The translations under genes and the position numbers were made by a program. 64,000 bases of DNA from contig NZ_JAGIZA010000013.1 in assembly GCF_017813365.1 (NCBI RefSeq), forward strand, positions 62,001 through 126,000. Reading direction: 5' to 3'. The notes below the pieces were generated by a model. The model made no database searches. It worked only from the letters and a program-made list of their open reading frames with translations, and was not told where the DNA came from. Positions 25,098 to 33,200 of the stretch are shown piece by piece; the first letter of the stretch is position 1; every line of letters begins with the position of its first letter. Origin of the DNA: Roseomonas indoligenes (GTDB taxonomy: Bacteria; Pseudomonadota; Alphaproteobacteria; Acetobacterales; Acetobacteraceae).

Positions 25098-27451
25098 GCT
25101 TCGGCCCCATGAAGCCATGGTTGGCGCTGCGACGCCTGGCGCCCGCCGTCGCCCTGCTCGGTGCCGCCGCATGCGCCACCCGTGACCCGCCCCTGCTGGA
25201 GCCCCTGCCGCCTGTTACAGCCGGGACCGGCGCCGCCGCCGCCCGGGTGAACGGCCTGCTCGGCACGCCCGGGGTGAACCTCGCGCCCCAGGTTAGCCTG
25301 GGCACGCCGACCGCGCTCGGGACCGCCCCGGCCGGGACGGGCATCTCCGACATCGCGCCAGGGGCCGCGGACATCTCGCTCGACTTCGCCGACACGGATA
25401 TCCGCGAGGTCGTGTCCCAGGTTCTCGGCGGCGTGCTGCGCGTGAACTACACGATCGATCCCTCCGTCCGCGGCACGGCGACGCTGCGCACGCCGCAGCC
25501 GCTGAACCGCGTGCAGGCCCTGGCGGCGCTGAACACCCTCCTCGCGCAGAACGGCGCGACGGTGGTGCAGAACAATGGGCTCTACCGCGTGCTGCCGATC
25601 GCGGCGGCCGCCTCGGCCGGGGGCGGCGCGGCCCCGGCAGCGGGCGGCGTGGCGGGCGGGGGCACGGCGGTGCCGCTCCGCTACGCCTCCGCGGACGACT
25701 TGGCGCGGGTGCTGCAGCCCTTCGTGGCCGGCGGCGGGCGGGTCGCGGCCGATCCCGGCCGGAACGCCCTGATCGTGAGCGGGGATCCGGCGACGCGGGA
25801 CACCCTGCTGAGCCTCATCGCCGCCTTCGACATCAACATCCTGGCCGGCCAGTCCTACGCCGTCTTCCCCGTCTCGGCGGGCGATGCGCGCGACTACGCG
25901 ACGGCCCTGCAGGAGGCACTGCGCGGGCAGTCCGCCGGCGGCGGCCAGGGGGGCGGCTCGCTGGCCGGCCTCGTGCGCGTCGTGCCGATGCAGCGCATCA
26001 ACGCCGTCCTCGTCGTCTCGGCCCAGCCCCGCTACGTGGAGGATGCCCGCCGCGTCTACGCGCTGGTGGAGCGGACGCGCCGCGCCAATGTGCGGGGCTG
26101 GAGCGTCTACTTCCTCCAGAACGGCCGCAGCAACGATATCGCCTATGTGCTGCAGCAGGCCTTCACCCCGGGCCGCGTGACGGCCCAGCCCACCCCGGCC
26201 GGCGGGACCGCCCCTGGGCGCCAGACCCGCGGCGTCGCCAGCACGGGCGGTGGAACGGGCACCAGCGGATCCGGCATCGGGACGAGCATCGGGGTCGGCC
26301 AGCGCGGTGGGGCGGCCTCCGGCGGCATCGGCGGGTCGGGCGGCACGGCCCCGTCCACGGGCGGGTCCGCGGCGCTGGCCCCATCGGCCCCGGCGGCAGG
26401 ACCGGACGCCTCCGCCAATCCGCTGCTCGGCGGGCTGGACCCCAGTGAGGCGGGCGGCGGCACGGGCGGCGCCGTGGAAAGCATGCGGATCATCCCGCAC
26501 CCGCAGAACAACTCGCTGCTCGTCTATGCCACCCCGCAGGAGCGGGAGACGCTGGAGACGACGCTGCGGCGGCTGGACATCCTACCGCTGCAGGTGCGGA
26601 TCGACGCGACGATCGCCGAGGTCACGCTCAACGACCAGCTCCAGTACGGCACGCAGTTCTTCTTCCGCACGGGCGAGTTCAACGGCGTGCTCTCCACCGC
26701 CGTCGCCGCCGCGGCGACGGGCGGGCTCAACACGGCGATCCCCGGCTTCGTCTTCGCCGGGCGGCGTGGCGACGCGGGGCCGCTGGCCATCTCCGCGCTG
26801 CAGGCCGTCACCGACGTGCGCGTCCTCTCCTCGCCCCAGCTCGTCGTGCTCGACAACGAGCCGGCGCGGCTGCAGGTGGGCCAGCTCGTGCCCTTCCTGA
26901 CGCAGAGCGCGCAGAGCACGCTCACCACCGGCGCGCCGATCGTCTCCTCCGTGGACTACCGCGAGACCGGGGTGATCATGGAGGTGACGCCGCGGGTGAA
27001 CAGCGGCGGCCTCGTCACCCTCGACATCAGCCAGGAGGTGAGCGACGTGGTGCCGGGCACCACCACCACCGGCCTCAACTCCCCCACCTTCTCGCAGCGC
27101 GTCGTGCGCACGCGGGTGGCGGTGCAGGACGGGCAGACGGTGGGGCTGGCCGGGCTGATCCGCGACAACGCCTCGCGCGGGAACCAGGGCATCCCCTGGC
27201 TCAGCAACATCCCCATCCTCGGCTCCCTCGTCAGCACCCAGGACAACAACCGGCAGCGGACGGAGCTGCTCGTTCTCATCACGCCCCGGGTCATCAGCGA
27301 CCAGCGCGACGCCCGTGCGCTAACCGAGGACCTGCGCGACAGCCTCTCCAATGCCGCCGCGCTGCCGGGCGAGCTGCAATCCCTGCCCCTGTCCGGATCG
27401 CCCGATCCGCAGGCGCGGGTGCGGCGGCGGCTCGGCCTTGATCCGCGGTAG
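25094..27451 (+). CDS. gspD: Type II secretion outer-membrane secretin GspD (lipoprotein)
   Basis: Forms the outer-membrane channel. The 785-residue product begins at an overlapping GTG and has a lipobox-like signal (ALLGAAAC), N0 domain (ISLDFADTDIREVVSQVLGG), repeated N-domains, a long glycine/serine-rich linker at about residues 360-450, and the secretin core with LSSPQLVVLDNEPARLQVGQ, VPFLTQSAQ, DYRETGVIMEVTPRVNSGG and WLSNIPILGSLVS. A lipidated secretin may assemble without a separate pilotin, and none is seen here. The gene overlaps the start of gspK. Confidence 0.95.
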   Translation: MSFGPMKPWLALRRLAPAVALLGAAACATRDPPLLEPLPPVTAGTGAAAARVNGLLGTPGVNLAPQVSLGTPTALGTAPAGTGISDIAPGAADISLDFADTDIREVVSQVLGGVLRVNYTIDPSVRGTATLRTPQPLNRVQALAALNTLLAQNGATVVQNNGLYRVLPIAAAASAGGGAAPAAGGVAGGGTAVPLRYASADDLARVLQPFVAGGGRVAADPGRNALIVSGDPATRDTLLSLIAAFDINILAGQSYAVFPVSAGDARDYATALQEALRGQSAGGGQGGGSLAGLVRVVPMQRINAVLVVSAQPRYVEDARRVYALVERTRRANVRGWSVYFLQNGRSNDIAYVLQQAFTPGRVTAQPTPAGGTAPGRQTRGVASTGGGTGTSGSGIGTSIGVGQRGGAASGGIGGSGGTAPSTGGSAALAPSAPAAGPDASANPLLGGLDPSEAGGGTGGAVESMRIIPHPQNNSLLVYATPQERETLETTLRRLDILPLQVRIDATIAEVTLNDQLQYGTQFFFRTGEFNGVLSTAVAAAATGGLNTAIPGFVFAGRRGDAGPLAISALQAVTDVRVLSSPQLVVLDNEPARLQVGQLVPFLTQSAQSTLTTGAPIVSSVDYRETGVIMEVTPRVNSGGLVTLDISQEVSDVVPGTTTTGLNSPTFSQRVVRTRVAVQDGQTVGLAGLIRDNASRGNQGIPWLSNIPILGSLVSTQDNNRQRTELLVLITPRVISDQRDARALTEDLRDSLSNAAALPGELQSLPLSGSPDPQARVRRRLGLDPR

Positions 27452-28277
27452 CCACCGCGCGGATGAGGGGCAGCGCGGCTTCGCGCTGCTCCTGGTGCTC
27501 TGGACCCTCGTGCTTCTGACGCTGATCGTCTCCTCGCTCGTCGCCGGCGGGCGCGGGGAGGTGCGGCTCTCGGCGAACCTTCGCGCTGCCGCGACGGCCG
27601 AGGCGCTGGCGGACGGCGCCGTCCACGAGGCCGTCTTCCGCCTTCTCGACCCTTCGGAAGCCGGGTGGCGCGGTGACCGGGTAGGGGATGCGGCGCCCCG
27701 TGAACTTCCGCTGCCCGGCGGGCGCGCCGTGGTGCGGATCGAGGACCAGGCGGGGCTGGTGAACCCGAACACCGTCTCGGACGCGCTGATGGAGGCGCTG
27801 CTGCGCCGGGCCGGCGCCGATCAGCGGCAGGCGCAATCCATCGCCGCCGCCATCGCCGACTGGCGCGCCCCCACCGCCGCGCCGCGCCCCATGGGGGCCA
27901 AGGCGCCGCAGTACCGGCAGGCCGGGCTGGATTATGCCCCGCCCGACGCGCCCTTCCGCTCCGTCGCGGAGCTCCGCCTCGTGCTGGGCATGACGCCCGT
28001 CCTCTTCGACCAACTGGCGCCGAACCTGACGGTGTTCCGGGAGGGAGACCCGGAGGGAGCGCTGGCCCCGCCGCTGGTGCAGCAGGCGCTCCGCGACGTG
28101 ACGGGGCAGGCGAGCTTCCCGGCCCAGCCGGCGGTCGGGGTCCGGGTGCTTACCATTTCGGCGGCGGCGTCAGGACCGGGCGGTGGGCGCTTCACCCGCC
28201 GTGCCGTGGTCCGGATCGGCAGTGCCCTCTCGGAGCGGCCCTACCGTTTCCTGGCCTGGGACCGGGTCGAGGACTGA
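27438..28277 (+). CDS. gspK: Minor pseudopilin GspK
   Basis: The largest pseudopilin, capping the pseudopilus tip. The 279-residue product has a prepilin signal QRG^FALLLVLWTLVLLTLIV, then EVRLSANLRAAATAEALADGAV and the helical insertion DALMEALLRRAGADQRQAQSIAAAIADWR, characteristic of GspK (helix-hairpin-helix-like). The likely start is TTG at 27438, which overlaps gspD by 14 nt; no ATG or GTG fits before the signal. It converges on gspG with only about 20 nt between stops. Confidence 0.88.
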   Translation: MIRGSHRADEGQRGFALLLVLWTLVLLTLIVSSLVAGGRGEVRLSANLRAAATAEALADGAVHEAVFRLLDPSEAGWRGDRVGDAAPRELPLPGGRAVVRIEDQAGLVNPNTVSDALMEALLRRAGADQRQAQSIAAAIADWRAPTAAPRPMGAKAPQYRQAGLDYAPPDAPFRSVAELRLVLGMTPVLFDQLAPNLTVFREGDPEGALAPPLVQQALRDVTGQASFPAQPAVGVRVLTISAAASGPGGGRFTRRAVVRIGSALSERPYRFLAWDRVED

Positions 28278-28298
28278 TCCCGCCGCCGGGCTGGCTCC

Positions 28299-28712
28299 CT
28301 AGGGATTGCAGATCAGGCTATCGCCAGTCCCGCTCCCGTCCGCGCCCCGAGAGCAGAGGTCGAACTCCTTGCCGCTCCGGGTCGAGGGGCTGCGATATTC
28401 GTAGGGGCGGTTCCACGGATCGACCGGTACGCCTTCTCCCCGCAGGTAGGGACCATTCCAGGAGGTGGCGCCGGATGGGCGCTGCACCAGGGCCTGCAGG
28501 CCCTCCTCGGTCGAGGGATAACGCCCGGCATCGAGGCGATAGAGGTCCAGGATCGAGACGATGCGCTCGATGGACTGCCGGGCGACGGAGTTCCGGGCTC
28601 CTCCGAGCTGGCGCAACGCGGCCGGGGCGACGAGCCCGATCAGCAGGCCGAGGATGGCGATGACGACAAGGATCTCGAGTAGGGTGAAGCCGGCCTCCGC
28701 GGAGCCGGCCAT
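28299..28712 (-). CDS. gspG: Major pseudopilin GspG
   Basis: Main subunit of the type II pseudopilus. The 137-residue product has the cleavage site EAG^FTLLEILVVIAILGLLIGL and the C-terminal signature GRYPSTEEGLQALVQRP, WNGPYLRGEGVPVDPWNRPYEY and the calcium-site/disulphide tail LCSRGADGSGTGDSLICN. Unusually, it is inverted relative to the rest of the operon and placed at its end, so it must have its own promoter. That would let the most abundant subunit be expressed at its own level. Confidence 0.94.
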   Translation of the reverse strand: MAGSAEAGFTLLEILVVIAILGLLIGLVAPAALRQLGGARNSVARQSIERIVSILDLYRLDAGRYPSTEEGLQALVQRPSGATSWNGPYLRGEGVPVDPWNRPYEYRSPSTRSGKEFDLCSRGADGSGTGDSLICNP

Positions 28713-28748
28713 CTTGCCGCCCGTGGCAGCCGATGGAAGGATCGGCGC

Positions 28749-29153
28749 ATGCCCGTTCCCTACCTGGCCTGCATGGCGCTCGTTGCCCAGATCTACGACC
28801 TGCCGCCCCGGGTCCTCCCCTCCATCCAGGCCGTCGAGGGCGGGCGTCCCGGCCTGGTCATGCGGAACGCCAATGGGTCCGAGGATCTGGGCGTCATGCA
28901 GGTGAACACCGTCTGGCTCTCGTCCCTGGTGCGGTACACCGGCCTCGACAGCGCGGAGGTCCGGAAGCGGCTGATCGAACGCCCCTGTTTCAACATCGCC
29001 GCGGCCGGCCTGATCATGCGCACGCATCTGAATGCATCCAGCGGCGATCTGATGCGCGCCGTGGGCAACTACCATTCGCATACGCCCCTGCTCCACCAAT
29101 CCTACCGTGCGCGCGTCATCAGCGCCGCGACACGCCTCTTCGCCGTCCGATAG
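28749..29153 (+). CDS. Small lytic transglycosylase (SLT domain)
   Basis: Peptidoglycan-cleaving enzyme of the VirB1/IagB type. In 134 residues it has the catalytic glutamate in PSIQAVEGGRPG near residue 30, NGSEDLGVMQVNTVWL, the NIAAAGLIMRTHL helix and the GNYHSHTPLLHQSY motif. No clear cleavable signal is present, though the first residues are hydrophobic (VPYLACMALVAQIY). It is divergent from gspG with a 36-bp shared promoter region, which suggests that it opens the cell wall for the secretion apparatus. Confidence 0.82.
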   Translation: MPVPYLACMALVAQIYDLPPRVLPSIQAVEGGRPGLVMRNANGSEDLGVMQVNTVWLSSLVRYTGLDSAEVRKRLIERPCFNIAAAGLIMRTHLNASSGDLMRAVGNYHSHTPLLHQSYRARVISAATRLFAVR

Positions 29154-29159
29154 GAGGGC

Positions 29160-29218
29160 TGCGCGGCCGCCGCAAGCGGCCGCGCAGGTTCCGAAGGGTG
29201 CCGCGCGTGGCACCCTTC
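29160..29218. terminator. Double hairpin between convergent genes
   Basis: Two perfect stem-loops: TGCGCGGCCGC 29160-29170 with GCGGCCGCGCA 29176-29186 (11 bp, 5-nt loop), and GAAGGGTGCC 29193-29202 with GGCACCCTTC 29209-29218 (10 bp, 6-nt loop). They fill the gap between the lytic transglycosylase and the ferritin-like gene and probably stop transcription from both sides. Confidence 0.7.
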
Positions 29219-29222
29219 AAGT

Positions 29223-30122
29223 TCAGGAACGGATGGTGCCGTTCATGCCGGCCGGGAAGAAGAGGCCGCTCGAGGCGTTCTGCGCTCCGTAGACAATGTT
29301 CAGAACCTGCCGCGGCGAGCGGCGGAAGGTCTGCGCCTGGGAGTCGGTCGGCGCGAAGTTGTACATGCTTGTCGCCGTTGTGACGCCCACCTCGTCCGCC
29401 GCGCCCGAGAGCTGGGCGCGAAGGGCGGTGACGCTGTTGGCCGCCGCACCACCGCCAATGTTCGCGATGAGGGTGCGGACCGCGCCCGCGTGATAGGCCT
29501 CAACCGCCAGCACGGAGGCCGCGTAGGAGACGAAGTCGCGGTTGCTGATCAGGCTGGCGGCGCCGCCATAGGCCGTCACGCCGACATCCTCGAACACGAA
29601 AGCGCCGAGAAGGAAGCTGACCTCGTCCGCGAAGGGGTTGAAGGTCTGGCTGCCGTTGATGAGGCCGGCGGCGCGGGCAAGCGTGGTGAAGGCGGTCGCG
29701 AAGTCGATCGCCGGACGCGCCACGGCGGAGGAGCCGAGCACGGCGCGGATGAACTTGACATGCGCCTGTTCGTCAATCGCGATCTTCGTCATGTACTGGC
29801 GAAGGTAGTCAGAACGGAAGTTCACCGCCGAACCACCCGTCACACCGCCGGACGCGCCAGTGCCGCCGGTGTCACCGGCGGCCAGGCCGGAGCCCGTGAC
29901 GCCGCGCAGGTAGTACTCGGCCTCCAGGTACTCCAGGTTGAGGGCGAAGTTGAAGATGTCGGCATCGGTGATCGACTGGGCCTGGGCAGGCGCGGACGCG
30001 ACGGTCATGCCACCCGTCGCGAGGGCGGCGACGGCGGCGCCGGCACCGACACGGCGCGCCAGCAGGCGGCGGCCGACCGCTTCCGTGGCCGGTGCAACCG
30101 GCTTCTCAATGGAATTCGTCAT
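29223..30122 (-). CDS. Exported ferritin-like domain protein
   Basis: A 299-residue protein with a twin-arginine-like N-terminus (GRRLLARRVGAGAAVAALATGGMTVASAPAQA, with cleavage near residue 49), followed by a ferritin-like four-helix domain. Metal ligands can be placed: EYLEAEYYL, DEQAHVKFI (ExxH), AFVFEDVGVTAY and VEAYHAGAVRTL (ExxH). A glycine-rich insertion (GDTGGTGASGGVTGG) interrupts helix 1-2. Similar proteins are annotated as ferritin_2/dessication-associated. It would act in the periplasm; the role (iron storage, oxidative or desiccation stress) is not shown. GGAGA precedes the start. Confidence 0.8.
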   Translation of the reverse strand: MTNSIEKPVAPATEAVGRRLLARRVGAGAAVAALATGGMTVASAPAQAQSITDADIFNFALNLEYLEAEYYLRGVTGSGLAAGDTGGTGASGGVTGGSAVNFRSDYLRQYMTKIAIDEQAHVKFIRAVLGSSAVARPAIDFATAFTTLARAAGLINGSQTFNPFADEVSFLLGAFVFEDVGVTAYGGAASLISNRDFVSYAASVLAVEAYHAGAVRTLIANIGGGAAANSVTALRAQLSGAADEVGVTTATSMYNFAPTDSQAQTFRRSPRQVLNIVYGAQNASSGLFFPAGMNGTIRS

Positions 30123-30270
30123 TTAAAGGCTGTCTCCGGACGAACAGGACCGTGCCCTCCTGCCAGAAGGCATGAAGGACCAACGGGACAGCCTGGCGGC
30201 CGCCAGAGCAGTTACTGTTCAGACCCTCTTCCGGATGCAGCCTTACCGTTCGAAATATGGGCGATCTCGA

Positions 30271-33200
30271 TCACGTCTTTGTGTCACTGCGCGAAACGCT
30301 GCTCACGCCCCGCGTTGTTATCACTTTTGTTGCTGCCAGGCCGAGGATCAGGCCCTGCATGCGGCGGGCGACGAGGTTCCAGGCGCGCGTCCCGAGCCAG
30401 CCTCTCGCGGCCGCGCTGACCCTGCCCTGCCTTGCAGGATCGGCCAGGAGACCTCCCAGGGCCTCGGCGAGGGCCTGCGGGGAGATGCCTTCAGCGCGGA
30501 TGACGGCATCCCCCACCTCGTCGAAGATGGAGAGCGGCGTCACCAGCACCGGCGGCCCCGCGGCCATCGCGTCCCGCACGGAGGCACTCGAGCTCTCCTT
30601 CGAGGCCTGGGTCGGGAGGGCGATGACCGTGCAGCCTGCCAGGAGGTCCAGGACCTCCTCCTCCGGCAGGAACTCCGTATGCCATTCGATCGCGTGCTCG
30701 ATCCCCTCCGTCCGGGCAATGGAGCGGCAGCGGGCGATCTCATCGGTGGAATGAGCCGTCCCGTAATCCGCGTTCACTAGCCGGAGCCGGGCCTCGGGCC
30801 AGGTGCGGCGCAGGATGGCGAAGGCCTCGACGAGCTCCGGGAGGCCCTTGCCCGGCAGGAAGAAACCGTAGCTGCCGATGACCGGCGACCCCGCGAGCCT
30901 TGCCGGCGCGGCACTGGCCGGCAGCGGCGCCTTCACGCCGTGCGGCATCAGCGTCACGTTCCCCGACAGGCCAACCGTCCGCAGCCGCTCCAGGTCGGCG
31001 ATGGAATGCACGAGGATGCGGTCGGCGCCTCCCAGGGCGGACAGGATCGCTTTCCGGCCCGGCTCGGCCTGCTCCAGAAGGTGTTGGGTGTTGTGGAGGG
31101 TGACGATCACCGCCCTGTCACGCAGGGCCGGGCCCAGGAGCAGATCTGCCAGCAACGCCCAGCCAATCAGGCCGGGCTGATGCTGCAGAACGACCACCTG
31201 GGGATCCTCCGCCATGATGGCGGCGCCGAGCGTGTCCGGAATGGCCGGATCGCCCATGGTCCAGGCGGGGCTGACGGCGTGGGCGAGCGGGTTTCCCGGA
31301 CGCCCGGCCAGCGTCCAGCGCGTATCCGGCAGGATGGCGTGGGACGCGATGCCGGGATGCTCGGGCATCGCCTGAACGAGCTGGCGCGCGTATTCCGCCA
31401 CGCCGCAGCGCACCTCCCAGCTCGTCACCCAGGCGACCCGGATCGGCGGCGCCGGCGGCGCGAGCAGGAGATCGAGCGCCGCTTCCTCGAGACGCTCCAC
31501 GAAGGGCGCCCTGCGGAGACGCTGCGCCACCTGCAGCCGCGCCCTGCGGGTGCGTTCGGCGAGCGCGGCCCTTCCCTCGGCCGAGCGGGAGGCCAGGGCG
31601 AATTCGCGCAGGGCGTCCACGAGGTCATCCTCGTCGGGCTCGATCCACAGGGATCCGGGCGTGGCGAGATGGCTGCCGGACGGGGCGAAGCGCCAGCGGA
31701 GCAGCCGGGCCGTCTCCTGGTCGCAGAAATCCATGTGGCCGCCATACCCCGTGACGATCAGGGGCAGGCCCGCCGCCATGGCCTCGGCCGCGGGCAGGTT
31801 ATAGCCCTCGCCGCGGGTCGGCAGCACCATGGCGTCCGCGTCGCGGTAGAGCGCCAGCAGTTCCTCCTCGGGGAGGTCGCGGTCGATCAGCTCCATCGCG
31901 GGGAGGCCCGGGTCCTTCGCCCGCAGCGCGGCGAGATCCTCGGCCACGGTGTTGTGCGGGTTGGGGAAGCCCTTGATCACTAGCCGGACTGGATCACCGT
32001 GCCGGAAGGCGCGCGCGAAGGCGGCCAGCAGGATGTCCACGCCCTTCCGCGGAAAGCAGGATGAGACGTGGAGGAAGGTGAAGGGCCCTTCCCTGCCCGG
32101 GGCCGCGGCGAAGGCCCTCGCCCGCCCGATCGCCTCCATCGCCGAGAGGTCGGGCGCATGGCCGACGAGGCGCACGGGGATCGGCAGTCCGGAATCGACG
32201 AGCGCCTTGGCCACGAAGGCGGTGGGCGCGAGCACGGCGCGGAACCCCGCCGCCAGCCGGTCGATCGTGGCCGCCGGGAGGAGGCTCTCCTCCCAGAACA
32301 GCAGGGCGAGCGGGAGGTCGCCCGGATGCTCCGGCACGTGGACAGGGTAGTGCTGGCTGATCACCACTTCCGGCCCTGTTTCGGCCGGTCCGCGGCCCGC
32401 CAGGGGTGCGAGCCGGGATCGCTCGGCCGCCGGCACGCCCGACAGGTCGTCGGTGCGCTGCCCCTCGACGGGTTGCAGGCAGACATGGCCGGGGCGCTCC
32501 GCCTCGATCGCCAGGGCGATCGAGCGGTTCACGGCGGCCAGGCTGTAGGTGCCGGCGACGTGCCCGGCAACCGTGAAGCGCAGGTTGGGGCGGAGCGCAG
32601 TGCGCGCCGTCTCGTCCCCTGGGGGGACGGCACCGGCCAGGCCAAGGGCTTCGTGCAGGGCCGGGAGCTGCTGTTGCAGCGCGAAGCGCTGGATCGCAGC
32701 GCGTTGCGCTGCCATCAGCGCCGCGCGGCGGCCGGCGTCCCGCGCGATCTCCAGCATGCGGGCCGCCACCCGGTCCGGCTCACGGCTGTCGAGCAGGCCT
32801 TCGGCGCCGCCGAGCGTGTAGGGAATGGCCCCGCTCGGCCATGCCAGCACCGGGACGCCGTGGATGATGGCCTCGACCAGCGGCACGCCGAAGCCCTCAT
32901 GGTGGCTCAGGCAGAGGAAGAGGTCCGCCTCCGCGAAGCGCGCGTGCAGCTCCTCCGTGGAAACGAGGCCCGTGAGGACCAGCTCCGCTTCCAGCCCGTG
33001 CCGCCGCATCGCGGCGTCGATGTCGCTGAGATAGGTCCCTTCGCCATCGAGGCGGCCGACGAGGACGAGCTGGCAGGGCCGGTCTATGGCCGAGCGGAAG
33101 CGCGCGTATGCCTCAACGACTTCGACCTGCCCCTTCGCATCCGTCACGCGCCCGGTGAAGAGAACGGTAAAGGGGCGGGAAGCGGGCAGCCTCGGCCGTG

